DNA of 51,279 nt from Endobugula sp047619205 (GTDB lineage Bacteria; Pseudomonadota; Gammaproteobacteria; Pseudomonadales; Cellvibrionaceae): NCBI GenBank assembly GCA_047619205.1, contig JBLHJR010000015.1:1-51279 (forward strand), in the 5' to 3' direction. A model generated the notes under the pieces. It saw only the letters and a program-made list of their open reading frames with translations. It made no database searches and had not been told where the DNA came from. How positions within the stretch are numbered: position 1 is the first letter of the stretch; the number at the start of each line of letters is the position of its first letter. Made by a program: the position numbers and the translations under genes. Positions 1-8,516 of the stretch are shown here, in pieces.

Positions 1-54
1 ACTGTGGGGCAATCAGCTGAAATCTTAACAACTTCACTTGATTGCGGGAGGCGA

Positions 55-82
55 ATTATACACGCCAACCAATGTTTGTAAA
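55..82 (-). promoter_or_regulatory. rRNA-type sigma-70 promoter, copy 3 (nearest the window edge)
   Basis: The minus strand shows -35 TTTACA (77-82), a 16-bp spacer and -10 TATAAT (55-60), followed by TCGCCTCCCGC. Spacing matches the other two copies but the discriminator is less GC-rich. The rest of 1-470 holds no protein gene that I can support. Confidence 0.55.
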
Positions 83-232
83 CTCTTATTTTCAGTAAAT
101 CGTCATTTAACATGAAATCAATTTACTTGAACCTAACAGCGGCTGATTAGGCCTTTGCCTCACTTCGACAAACATCAAAGCTGAGCAAGATACATTCATT
201 ATCTCTTGCCGTTACCGACAAGCGAGGCGCGC

Positions 233-260
233 ATCATACGCTCCTCAGTGCGTTTGTAAA
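233..260 (-). promoter_or_regulatory. rRNA-type sigma-70 promoter, copy 2
   Basis: The minus strand shows -35 TTTACA (255-260), a 16-bp spacer, -10 TATGAT (233-238) and the same GCGCGCC discriminator as copy 1. The next 20 or so bases downstream (TCG.TTGTCGG.AACGGCA) also match copy 1, so the promoter module looks duplicated. Confidence 0.6.
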
Positions 261-401
261 CCCTTAATTTCATTAAACTTTCAATTAAAATTTAGAAAGC
301 TTAGTTATTCTTAGATGAGCCTGTTACCGCCTTAACTTCTCTTGACTTACACGCCAGTGATCCGTTATTTACTCATGCCGTTGCCGACAACCGAGGCGCG
401 C

Positions 402-429
402 ATTATACGGATGTTTACGCTTCACGCAA
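402..429 (-). promoter_or_regulatory. rRNA-type sigma-70 promoter, copy 1 (upstream-most)
   Basis: On the minus strand a -35 TTGCGT (424-429) and a -10 TATAAT (402-407) are separated by exactly 16 bp and followed by a GC-rich discriminator, GCGCGCC. GC-rich discriminators are typical of stringently controlled rRNA promoters. The promoter points toward position 1 and out of the window. In Pseudomonas a 16S gene lies on this side of tyrS, so an rrn operon just beyond the edge is likely (inference). Confidence 0.6.
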
Positions 430-470
430 CCGTTATTAACAGCAATACTGAAAAACAAGAAATGGCGGCA

Positions 471-827
471 TTACTTGTCTATTATTTCTTTTATAATTTT
501 CTTTAAATCAGCCAGCTGATCAGGCGGCACAAAAGAAAACCTCACTCCATGACTAAAGCCAGCATTACTTGCCATTAGCATACTATAGGTTACTATACAT
601 TTAGCGCGAATCAGATACTGCTTACCCTTGGACCAAGGAGTTAACTCTATATTACACTCCGCACCAACCGCCAATCCCTCCTGTAATTCGAAGCCTAGAC
701 CTCCTTCAGACACATCCTTTGTTCTTGCGGCAAGAATACGACGGTCAGGCGTTAGCACACGCGAAGACCAATTGACCTTCACTCGCAGGCTTTTCCGTAG
801 CGATTCTTTTTTAATTTCTTCAGTCAT
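471..827 (-). CDS. PilZ-domain protein (putative c-di-GMP receptor)
   Basis: A 118-residue protein that is almost only a PilZ domain. The N-terminal arginine motif is RKSLR (RxxxR), followed about 35 residues later by DVSEGG (the D/N-x-S-x-x-G motif); together these bind cyclic di-GMP in the family. No second domain, signal peptide or membrane segment is seen, so it is probably a cytoplasmic adaptor. The frame is open to a TTG at 845, but the first ATG, at 827, is preferred; neither has a strong ribosome site. It follows tyrS on the same strand about 100 bp downstream. The output it controls cannot be told from context. Confidence 0.75.
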   Translation of the reverse strand: MTEEIKKESLRKSLRVKVNWSSRVLTPDRRILAARTKDVSEGGLGFELQEGLAVGAECNIELTPWSKGKQYLIRAKCIVTYSMLMASNAGFSHGVRFSFVPPDQLADLKKIIKEIIDK

Positions 828-928
828 TACAATCAATTCAAGCAAAAATAAGTATTATCTCTATTATTTTAGCCCAAATAGCAAAAACTACTAACAATAG
901 GCTCGATATATAACAAAATAAAATAGTT

Positions 929-2239
929 TTAAGGCGCTAGATAGAACAAGTGGTACTGCTTTTTACCTAGCCGGACAATGAAAAAACGCTCGTGCCGCGC
1001 ATTAGCTTCTGCAAATACGGTTTCCACGCTCATATTTACATCTGCACCAACCACATCACCATTCACCAATACCGCATTTCTTCCCAGCGCATCTTTAACC
1101 TGCTTACCACTCTTCGCAAGCCCCGCAGAAACAAAAAACCCCGTTAATGACTCTTGCGACAGATCAACCCCCGTCAAACAGGTGCTAGGCAAACCATCCT
1201 GCTGCAGCTGCTCCATATCCGTTAAACTTAGCAGCTCAACACCACCACTAAAGAGTGCCTCACTGATTCTCTGTGACGCCTCTAGGCTTTCTTCGCCATG
1301 AACTAATCGAGTTACCTCTTCTGCCAATATACGCTGAACCTGAGGCCGGCCTTTCGCCTGCTGATCTACCTCCTCGATTGATATGATTTCAGCCATATCT
1401 AAGAAGGTGAAGTATCTCAAGAACTTATAAGCATCCGTATCGGCAGTATTTAGCCAAAACTGATAAAAAGCATAGGGTGATGTCTTAAGCGGATCTAACC
1501 AAATAGTACCTGACTCAGTCTTGCCAAATTTAGTCCCGTCACTTTTTGTCACTAGAGGCAACGTTAAACCAAACACCTGCACGCCATGCAGCCTACGCGT
1601 AAGGTCAACCCCTCCTGTTATATTGCCCCACTGGTCTGAACCGCCTATCTGTAAAGTACAATTTTGCCGCTGATATAGCTCAGCAAAATCATATGATTGT
1701 AGTAACATATAGGTAAACTCCGTAAACGAAATACCCTCACCATCACGCTCTATTCGTTGTTTCACCGATTCTTTTTGAATCATGTTGTTAATAGAGAAGT
1801 GTTTGCCTACATGACGCAAAAAATCCAGTACGCTTATCTCTCCCACCCAATCAAGATTGTTCACTACTTCCGCAGAAGCAGAGCCACAATCGAAATCAAT
1901 AAAGCGAGCAACCTGAGCCCTTAGCTTACCCACCCAATTAGCCACAATATCGGGCGTGTTTAATTTTCGCTCTTGCGACTTAAAGCTAGGGTCACCAATA
2001 AGACCCGTGGCACCACCCACTAAAGCTAAGGGCTTATGACCCGCCTGCTGAAAACGCTTTAACGTCAACAGTGGCACCAAGCTCCCTATGTGCAAACTAT
2101 CTGCTGTTGGATCAAAACCACAATATAATGTCCGTGGCGCTGCCGTCAGATAAGCTACCAAAGCATCCTCATTCGTCATCTGAGCAATTAGGCCGCGCGC
2201 CTGTAAATCTTCAATTAATTCCACACTTTCCACCGCCAT
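929..2239 (-). CDS. tyrS: Tyrosyl-tRNA synthetase
   Basis: Charges tRNA-Tyr with tyrosine in the cytoplasm. It is a class I synthetase of the long bacterial TyrS type (436 aa). The HIGH-like motif is HIGS, in the context TADSLHIGSL near residue 50. The KMSKS-equivalent is KFGKTESG near residue 235. GGSDQWGNI in the tyrosine pocket is conserved. The C-terminus is an S4-like RNA-binding domain (GKQVKDALGRNAVLVNGDVV). The frame extends to a TTG at 2248, but the ATG at 2239 is preferred because of an upstream AAGG and family starts. The gene is divergent from the M23 peptidase gene and lies on the inward side of the rrn-type promoters, as in Pseudomonas. Confidence 0.95.
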   Translation of the reverse strand: MAVESVELIEDLQARGLIAQMTNEDALVAYLTAAPRTLYCGFDPTADSLHIGSLVPLLTLKRFQQAGHKPLALVGGATGLIGDPSFKSQERKLNTPDIVANWVGKLRAQVARFIDFDCGSASAEVVNNLDWVGEISVLDFLRHVGKHFSINNMIQKESVKQRIERDGEGISFTEFTYMLLQSYDFAELYQRQNCTLQIGGSDQWGNITGGVDLTRRLHGVQVFGLTLPLVTKSDGTKFGKTESGTIWLDPLKTSPYAFYQFWLNTADTDAYKFLRYFTFLDMAEIISIEEVDQQAKGRPQVQRILAEEVTRLVHGEESLEASQRISEALFSGGVELLSLTDMEQLQQDGLPSTCLTGVDLSQESLTGFFVSAGLAKSGKQVKDALGRNAVLVNGDVVGADVNMSVETVFAEANARHERFFIVRLGKKQYHLFYLAP

Positions 2240-2454
2240 AAGCCACAAACCTTATCAAAGTAAGCTATATGAACATAAAACTAGCTTATTAAACCTAAAA
2301 ATAGGTCGACACCATACCTAAAATAAGCATAAAAACAAGCAAGCCTAAGTATAAATAGTGGACAAAACCCTTGTAAACATGATCTTCATAGAAAATTATC
2401 GCCCTTATACCATTGCAATTATCAGATAAAAGCCTAATAATCAAAAAAAACATA

Positions 2455-3843
2455 ATGCAAAGTGTCAACATAATTATGAAAGCCCTTGAATTTACTAAAA
2501 GAATCGTCAATAAAGATACCTTAAATGGACTTAAGCAATTCTTCCCTAGAGGACACTTTGTTGTTATTGCGGGACTCTCAAGCTTATTGTTAACCGCAGC
2601 AGTGACCAGCTACTCCGCCAAAGAGCCTGCGCGCACCAGCCAAACGGTCGCACTCAAATTAAGCTCCGCATCACCGAACCCGCTCAATACTAAAGTAGAA
2701 ATAGCTTTACCTATCATTTGGCACAAAGAAACGGTGAAGACAGGCGACAACCTCTCACTATTGTTTAATCGTGCAGGCCTATCAGACGTCGTCTTATATA
2801 ATTTTCTAAACAGCAATAAACGCGCACCACTACTATCCAAAATACATCCGGGTCAAGAAATTGCATTCCACATAGATGAAGGCAAGCTCAAAGGCTTGCG
2901 CTATCAGAAAAATCGTCTGAACAGCATTGAGTTTACACGCACTGACACAGGTTTTATTGATAACAACGTTACGGTAGAACCCGATAAACATACCGCATAT
3001 AGAGAAGCCACCATTATTAATTCACTTTTTCTTGCTGGTACTGATGCAGGCATGGAAGAAAGCTTAATTATGGAGCTGGCGAATATTTTTGGCTGGGATA
3101 TTGATTTTGCGCTCGATATTCGCACTAACGATACCTTCAAGGTTTTATATGAAGAGCGATTCATCAACGGCGAAAAAATAGGTAACGGGTCCATTTTAGC
3201 CGCCGAATTTACCAACCAAAACAAAACTTACCAAGCTGTTCGCTACGAAAACGAAAAAGGCGACGCCGACTATTACACTCCCGCAGGCAGAAGCATGAGA
3301 AAAGCATTCTTGCGCACGCCTGTGGACTTTGCACGCATCAGCTCACACTTCAACCTTAAACGTAAACATCCAATTCTGAACAGAATCCGTGCCCACAAAG
3401 GCACCGATTACGCAGCCCCGAGAGGTACGCCAATAAAAGCTGCTGGCAATGGAAAAGTCGCATACGCTGGCGTCAAAGGTGGCTATGGCCGTACGGTAAT
3501 CATACGCCACGGCCAATCATACAAAACACTCTATGCACATATGTACAAATATGGCCGCGGGATAAAAACAGGCGCTAAAGTGAAACAAGGACAAATCATT
3601 GGCTATGTAGGTAAATCTGGCTTAGCCACTGGACCTCACCTGCATTATGAATTCTACAAAAATGGTGCGGTCAGAAACCCCGTTCGCGTAGCTCTTCCTA
3701 AAGCAAAGTCTATTGCCAAATCTTTATTGAAAGACTTTAAATTGCAAACTCGACCTTTAGTAGCACAGCTCAAGCAATTCACCAACAAAACACAGCTAGC
3801 CTTATCTGCAGTCGATAGCACAGCAAATAGCGCCGCTAATTAA
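2455..3843 (+). CDS. M23 family murein DD-endopeptidase (MepM-like)
   Basis: Envelope peptidase expected to cut peptidoglycan cross-links during wall growth. An N-terminal hydrophobic segment (FVVIAGLSSLLLTAAV) anchors or exports it. A central OapA/LysM-like region (VKTGDNLSLLFNRAGLS) is followed by a C-terminal M23 domain with complete zinc ligands: HKGTD near residue 314, YAHM, and HLHYE. The start is uncertain. An in-frame TTG at 2413 and an ATG at 2476 are alternatives, and none has a good ribosome site; 2455 is a compromise. It ends 2 bp before anmK, so the two are probably co-transcribed, coupling wall cutting with recycling. The order tyrS, M23, anmK matches Pseudomonas. Confidence 0.85.
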   Translation: MQSVNIIMKALEFTKRIVNKDTLNGLKQFFPRGHFVVIAGLSSLLLTAAVTSYSAKEPARTSQTVALKLSSASPNPLNTKVEIALPIIWHKETVKTGDNLSLLFNRAGLSDVVLYNFLNSNKRAPLLSKIHPGQEIAFHIDEGKLKGLRYQKNRLNSIEFTRTDTGFIDNNVTVEPDKHTAYREATIINSLFLAGTDAGMEESLIMELANIFGWDIDFALDIRTNDTFKVLYEERFINGEKIGNGSILAAEFTNQNKTYQAVRYENEKGDADYYTPAGRSMRKAFLRTPVDFARISSHFNLKRKHPILNRIRAHKGTDYAAPRGTPIKAAGNGKVAYAGVKGGYGRTVIIRHGQSYKTLYAHMYKYGRGIKTGAKVKQGQIIGYVGKSGLATGPHLHYEFYKNGAVRNPVRVALPKAKSIAKSLLKDFKLQTRPLVAQLKQFTNKTQLALSAVDSTANSAAN

Positions 3844-3845
3844 AT

Positions 3846-4967
3846 GTGACCGACTCATTTTTTATTGGCCTCATGTCTGGCACCAGCGTCGACTCTGTCG
3901 ACGCTGCCTTAGTAAAGTTTAAAAAAAATAAACCCACTATTGTAAGTACTTACTCCTTACCTATAGCTAAAGAATTAAGACTTTCCGTCCATAAACTTGC
4001 CATCTCAGGGAAAGACGAAATAGCTCAGCTACGCTATCTCGACAAAGAATTTGCCCTACTTTCCTGTAATGCTATTCAGCAACTCTGCCAACAAGCCAAC
4101 TGCCCACCCACTTCAATTACCGCAGTTGGTAGCCATGGACAAACGATAAGACACTACCCCAACAATAAACATAACGTGGGCTATTCACTTCAAGTAGGCG
4201 ATCCTAATATTATCGCTGAAAAGACAGGCATCACCACAGTCGCCGACTTCCGTCGTCGTGATATTGCCGCTGGCGGACAAGGCGCTCCGTTGACCCCCGC
4301 ATTTCATCAAAACGTATTTCACTCTACACTATGTGATCGCATTATTTTGAATACTGGCGGCATCGCTAATATTACCTGGCTACCCAAAACAGGAAATGTC
4401 ACAGGTTATGATACAGGTCCTGCAAATGGACTTATGGATAGCTGGTGCCAACAACACCAACAGAGCCCCTTCGATAACGGCGGCGAATGGGCAAAGAGTG
4501 GCAAGGTCAACACTCAGTTATTAACACACCTATTACAACACCCTTACTTCGCCCTAAGCGCGCCCAAAAGTACGGGAAGAGAAGACTTCAATATACCCTG
4601 GCTTGATCAGCAACTTGTCTCATTCCCCCAGACGCTCCAAGCTGAAGATGTACAAGCGACCTTGCTAGCACTAACGGTAGAAAGTATTAGTCAACAAATA
4701 GAAAAACGAGACAGCCACTCTAGCGCAGAAATTTATGTCTGTGGTGGTGGCGCACACAACATAGCCCTAATGCAGTCACTTGCTCAGCGTCTACAGCCCC
4801 GAAGAATACTATCAACAGAATCATTAGGCATCCACCCCGACTGGGTAGAAGCCACTGCTTTTGCATGGTTGGCGAAACAGAACATGGAGAAGGCAGCAGG
4901 TAACTTACCTTCCGTTACGGGAGCTGATAGAGAGGTTGTATTGGGCGGGATATATTTTGGAGGCTAG
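3846..4967 (+). CDS. anmK: Anhydro-N-acetylmuramic acid kinase
   Basis: Phosphorylates and opens 1,6-anhydroMurNAc to MurNAc-6-phosphate in cytoplasmic cell-wall recycling. The N-terminal signature GLMSGTSVDSVDAALV (about residues 8-23) is diagnostic. NTGGIANITWL, GYDTGPANGLMD and CGGGAHN are typical sugar-kinase phosphate and adenosine motifs. The length of 373 aa is normal. The start is GTG at 3846, two bases after the stop of the upstream murein peptidase gene, which suggests translational coupling. The gene converges on the DsrE-like gene, with no clear terminator in the short gap. Confidence 0.95.
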   Translation: MTDSFFIGLMSGTSVDSVDAALVKFKKNKPTIVSTYSLPIAKELRLSVHKLAISGKDEIAQLRYLDKEFALLSCNAIQQLCQQANCPPTSITAVGSHGQTIRHYPNNKHNVGYSLQVGDPNIIAEKTGITTVADFRRRDIAAGGQGAPLTPAFHQNVFHSTLCDRIILNTGGIANITWLPKTGNVTGYDTGPANGLMDSWCQQHQQSPFDNGGEWAKSGKVNTQLLTHLLQHPYFALSAPKSTGREDFNIPWLDQQLVSFPQTLQAEDVQATLLALTVESISQQIEKRDSHSSAEIYVCGGGAHNIALMQSLAQRLQPRRILSTESLGIHPDWVEATAFAWLAKQNMEKAAGNLPSVTGADREVVLGGIYFGG

Positions 4968-5021
4968 GTTATTCGTAGCAGGGAGCTTTAAAAAAGGCCG
5001 TTACGCTATCTATGGAGAACG

Positions 5022-5522
5022 CTAGAAATACACATAACTCTGCTGATCAAGTAGCCGCTTAACTTCTGTGGGGCCAAAAGGCACGGTACCGATAAAAGGG
5101 TGAATACTGGAGCGACTACGCCCCATAATACCAGACTGCGTTTCACACACTCTCACATCAACCACACCAAAGGCACTCAAGCGAGCGGCCAAATCGACAA
5201 TTTTTTTATATTCTTCATAGTTATCTTTGAAAAAAATTTCAACTTCAGGGCCATGCAATATAATCGCAATGGGGTTGGCCCCCGGAGGTAATTTGCCCTC
5301 TGCATGCCATGCTTCAGCACGCGCAAGCGCACCAGCCACTTCCTCAGGAGAGTCACTTAAAATTCGGGCAAGGTATCCATTGGTATTATTTGCAGAGAAA
5401 GGGTCGGCTGATTGAGCACTAGCAGCGGCCGAAAAACAAGCAATGATTATTAGGAGAGCACGTAAGGCAAGAGTACCGTTAGATAGAAAATGATGAACCA
5501 CAACCACAGGTAGTATCCGCAT
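5022..5522 (-). CDS. Exported DsrE-like protein of unknown function
   Basis: The protein has a hydrophobic signal-peptide-like stretch ending in ACFSAAASA, then a compact alpha/beta domain of about 120 residues (PIAIILHGPEVEIF, IVDLAARLSAFGVVDVRVCE) that looks like a DsrE/DsrF fold. One cysteine (RVCETQ) sits at the usual place for that fold. The start is unclear. The ATG at 5522 lies inside erpA, and in-frame GTG codons within 12-24 bp downstream, still inside the 3' end of erpA, are equally possible. Either way the gene overlaps erpA and is probably translated from the same message. No catalytic role can be assigned. Confidence 0.6.
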   Translation of the reverse strand: MRILPVVVVHHFLSNGTLALRALLIIIACFSAAASAQSADPFSANNTNGYLARILSDSPEEVAGALARAEAWHAEGKLPPGANPIAIILHGPEVEIFFKDNYEEYKKIVDLAARLSAFGVVDVRVCETQSGIMGRSRSSIHPFIGTVPFGPTEVKRLLDQQSYVYF

Positions 5523-5832
5523 TAGGGTTGTCGACAACAAATTTTGAGCCTTCGAGATTTTCTTTATAATCAATTTGAGCACCCACTAAGTAAGCGTAAC
5601 TCATACTGTCCACCAATACGCTAACATCGCCTTTAGTAATCACCGCATCGTCATCGGCAACCAACTCATCAAAGGTAAAGCCATACTGAAAGCCCGAGCA
5701 GCCTCCACCGGTCACAAAAACTCGGAGCTTTAAGTCAGCATTACCCTCTTCTTCCAGTAAGTTTTTGACCTTGTTGACGGCATTATTAGAAACCATAACC
5801 GACTGCGGCGTAAATACTTCAGGTGCGTTCAT
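5479..5832 (-). CDS. erpA: Iron-sulfur cluster insertion protein ErpA
   Basis: A-type Fe-S carrier that hands clusters to apo-enzymes. The three cluster cysteines are present: GGGCSGFQYGF near residue 45 and the C-terminal TCGCGSSFSI. The length of about 117 aa is normal. There are two possible starts, ATG at 5832 and TTG at 5838. The GAGG sequence is 7 nt before the TTG but 13 nt before the ATG, so the TTG may be the real start. It follows the bactofilin gene by about 95 bp on the same strand. The 3' end overlaps the DsrE-like gene. Confidence 0.93.
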   Translation of the reverse strand: MNAPEVFTPQSVMVSNNAVNKVKNLLEEEGNADLKLRVFVTGGGCSGFQYGFTFDELVADDDAVITKGDVSVLVDSMSYAYLVGAQIDYKENLEGSKFVVDNPNADTTCGCGSSFSI

Positions 5833-5931
5833 ACTCAATAACTAACCTCAAAAATGTAAGTGACCCCAAAAAAACAATTGCGGGAAAACCAGTAAGCTAT
5901 TATCGCCATTTCCGAGTGTTTTAGTCAAGTA

Positions 5932-6390
5932 TTATACTTTGCTAGTTAACGCTGCTGTTTGCACCGGCCGGCCAGATAATTTCCCAGCATTAGTCACTGG
6001 ACTTTTATTTTCAGGCTTTTTATTGGCCGCATTATAGACTAGCTTACCGTTAATCTGTGCACCCTTGACGATTTCAATCAAAACGTAATGTACATTACCA
6101 TTGATCACAGTTTTAGATGCCAGCTCAATATGTTTACTAGAATATACGTCGCCAGTAACCGCCCCGTTAATCACCAAAGAGGGAACGCGTATCTCACCTT
6201 CAACTTTGCCGCTCTCAAGCACTCTTGCTTGTGCGCCCTCGCCATCAACCGCATAGACGTTGCCTTTAACGTGGCCTTCAATCATCAAAGTACCCGAAAA
6301 ATGTATATCGCCCACTATTTCCGTGTTCTTAGAAATCAAGGTGGTGCCTCCTGCTGCAAATGCCGTTTTTTTATCTTTTTTACTAAACAT
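5932..6390 (-). CDS. Bactofilin family cytoskeletal protein
   Basis: A 152-residue protein that is mostly a right-handed beta-helix bactofilin domain: TTLISKNTEIVGDIHFSGTL, then hydrophobic repeats every 18 or so residues (EGHVKGNVYA, GKVEGEIRV, GAVTGDVYS, TVINGNVHY, AQINGKLVY). Flexible tails at both ends are typical. Bactofilins polymerise without nucleotide and scaffold cell-wall or polarity proteins. The start lies 4 bp after the stop of the DUF6776 gene, so these two form an operon. The partner enzyme is not evident, though murein genes lie nearby. Confidence 0.9.
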   Translation of the reverse strand: MFSKKDKKTAFAAGGTTLISKNTEIVGDIHFSGTLMIEGHVKGNVYAVDGEGAQARVLESGKVEGEIRVPSLVINGAVTGDVYSSKHIELASKTVINGNVHYVLIEIVKGAQINGKLVYNAANKKPENKSPVTNAGKLSGRPVQTAALTSKV

Positions 6391-6394
6391 ACGC

Positions 6395-7141
6395 TTAACT
6401 CTCTTTAACTATCCAATTGAATGTTTTTTCAATTAATGCCTTTTTAGGCTTAAAAGAAACTATTTTTAGCTCAATACGCTCTGGCGTAAAGTTCTCGGGC
6501 AATACCATCTGACCTTCGAGCCGTTGAAAATATCTAAAGTTTAACTTTATTTTTTCAGCTAACTTAGCCTGAGAAAACTGATGCAGGCCAAAACGCTGGA
6601 TTTCACCCTCTTTATCTTTTCCAATGATAACGAACTCTAAATAGCCAACTACCTGCAAGCGATTAGCAGAAAGCTGCTTAATCACCATTGTATATTCATA
6701 AGTATTCGTTGCACTAGCCAACAACTCTAAAGCGGGCGAGGTAACCGAAATACCTTGATCAGCGCTCTCCGGTCGCATCAAATCACGATAAAAGGTGTTA
6801 TCTCTTTCTAAATCAGCAATGCGATTTTTTAATTCCACCACTCGTGTTCTCACCTGCTCAGTAGCCTTACGATCAACCTGCGAACCCAATCTAAGATTAG
6901 CAATATGTTGCTCTAATTGCTGAATCTCGCCTTCAGTTTTTGCATACTGCACGCGCAACTCATTTCGCTCCAATATAGCTGCCTGCTCAGTTGTTGTACC
7001 TCGATAGAAGCCACCATAATAACTACCTAAAGCTAACAATATCACCACCATGAAAATGATAATGGAGCATATCCAGTAGTAATAAGGACGGTGGGGGACT
7101 ACAGCCAAATCAAATTCTGGAGTCTCTTCAACTGGGGGCAT
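6395..7141 (-). CDS. DUF6776-type membrane-anchored coiled-coil protein
   Basis: One transmembrane helix near residues 24-45 (WICSIIIFMVVILLALGSYYG) is preceded by a short cytoplasmic tail. It is followed by a coiled coil at about residues 58-120 (AEGEIQQLEQ-like and VVELKNRIADLERDN stretches) and a C-terminal periplasmic beta-rich domain. The same protein type sits next to bactofilin and erpA/argC in Pseudomonas (recalled). It shares an operon with the bactofilin, with a gap of 4 bp, and may link the bactofilin polymer to the envelope (inference). No enzymatic motif is seen. Confidence 0.75.
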   Translation of the reverse strand: MPPVEETPEFDLAVVPHRPYYYWICSIIIFMVVILLALGSYYGGFYRGTTTEQAAILERNELRVQYAKTEGEIQQLEQHIANLRLGSQVDRKATEQVRTRVVELKNRIADLERDNTFYRDLMRPESADQGISVTSPALELLASATNTYEYTMVIKQLSANRLQVVGYLEFVIIGKDKEGEIQRFGLHQFSQAKLAEKIKLNFRYFQRLEGQMVLPENFTPERIELKIVSFKPKKALIEKTFNWIVKES

Positions 7142-7228
7142 AATATTCTCTACTAATCATTACGATGGAACAAAAAGATATTTATTGTTTTTTAATCATA
7201 GTACATCTTCAGAACAACAATAATCTAT

Positions 7229-8269
7229 CTACGGCAATAAAGCCAATTGATGCAGCCCTTCTGTTTCATCAAAACCACACATAATATTCATATTCTGCAC
7301 GGCTTGACCCGATGCGCCTTTGGTTAAATTATCAATCACTGACATCACTACCACTGTATCCCCACCTTGCGGCCTAACAATAGATAAACGGCACATATTA
7401 GATGACTTAACCGAACGCGTCTGAGGGTGAGACCCCGCCGGCATGACATCAACAAAAGGCTCGTCAGAATAGCGTGTTTCATATAATGCTTGTAAATCAA
7501 CCAAGGGGGCTTTGAGCCTGGCATATAGCGTTGAATGTATACCCCTAACAATAGGCAACAAATGCGGAACAAAGGTTAATTTTGCTGAAGCACTACCTTG
7601 CGGCTGAATTTCACGTAGACCCTGCTCTATCTCGGGTAAATGTCTATGCCCTGTAGCAGCATAAGCTTTAAAACTATCACTCACTTCCGCATGTAGCGAA
7701 CCAATATTTGCCTGTCGACCAGCACCACTGGATCCGCTTGCCGCATTGGCAATTAAATATTCAGGATCCACCAGATTATTTTCTAACAACGGTAGAAAAC
7801 CTAGCTGTATGGACGTTGGATAACAACCTGGACAAGCAACCAACTGCGCCGATTTAATGGCTTCGCGATTCACTTCAGGCAATCCATAGACTGCTTTCGA
7901 AAGTAAGGGCTCACACCCGTGAGGCTGACCATACCACAGAGCCCATAGCTCAGCATCTTTAATTCTAAAGTCAGCAGATAGATCAATGATCTTTACGCCC
8001 TTTGCGTAAAGATCAGGCACAAGCTTGTGCGCAACACCGTGTGGCGTAGCAAAAAAAACCACATCACATGCCGCTAAGATCTCTGCACTAGGTGCCGTAA
8101 AGCGCAAATCGCAGTTGCCTCGCAAACTATGATAAATATCCGCTACCGCCACACCTTCTTCCGCGCGCGAGGTGATTACTTTTACACTGACTTTCGGATG
8201 GTGAATCAACAAGCGTAATAATTCAACGCCGGTATAACCCGTGCCACCAACAATACCTACCTCTATCAT
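7229..8269 (-). CDS. argC: N-acetyl-gamma-glutamyl-phosphate reductase
   Basis: NADPH-dependent reduction of N-acetylglutamyl phosphate to the semialdehyde, the third step of arginine synthesis. The N-terminal nucleotide motif is VGIVGGTGYTGVELLRLL. The catalytic cysteine lies in VACPGCYPTS near residue 150. GHRHLPEIEQ and the C-terminal dimer region are intact. The length of 346 aa is usual. It heads a minus-strand group with the DUF6776 protein and bactofilin and is divergent from the CLC gene. No ARG box was recognised upstream. Confidence 0.95.
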   Translation of the reverse strand: MIEVGIVGGTGYTGVELLRLLIHHPKVSVKVITSRAEEGVAVADIYHSLRGNCDLRFTAPSAEILAACDVVFFATPHGVAHKLVPDLYAKGVKIIDLSADFRIKDAELWALWYGQPHGCEPLLSKAVYGLPEVNREAIKSAQLVACPGCYPTSIQLGFLPLLENNLVDPEYLIANAASGSSGAGRQANIGSLHAEVSDSFKAYAATGHRHLPEIEQGLREIQPQGSASAKLTFVPHLLPIVRGIHSTLYARLKAPLVDLQALYETRYSDEPFVDVMPAGSHPQTRSVKSSNMCRLSIVRPQGGDTVVVMSVIDNLTKGASGQAVQNMNIMCGFDETEGLHQLALLP

Positions 8270-8369
8270 AAGAACTCAATCAATTAAAATGGAATTAAAA
8301 AAAGCTATATCTATTAGGATTTAGGCATTCAATCATTTCTAACAAAACACTACACCACTACACGTAAAA

Positions 8370-8412
8370 AGTGACGCTCTATGGAAACCTAAATCCCAAA
8401 CACAATGGGTAT
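8370..8412 (+). repeat. Truncated copy of the inverted-repeat element at 50194-50353
   Basis: The block ending ACCTAAATCCCAAACACAAT + GGGTAT closely matches the right end of the element at 50194-50353 (ACCTAAACCCCAAACGCTAT + GGGTAT). The preceding GTGACGCTCTA also resembles GGCGCACTCTA. Only one end is present. It lies in the 247-bp gap between the divergent argC and CLC genes. Confidence 0.5.
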
Positions 8413-8516
8413 ATCATAAGCTAATAGGCTACTATAACAAAGTACGCCGCAATAAATAGTTAAACGCTGAACGAAATAACATTCATCGAGAGCACGTTAA
8501 TAATGGATAAGCACAT

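Noticed and set aside
2295..2510. Minus-strand frame for a 71-residue hydrophobic protein between tyrS and the M23 gene
   Set aside because: It overlaps the start of the M23 gene antisense and the AT-rich sequence gives hydrophobic codons by chance; a short version from 2471 is possible but has no supporting motif.
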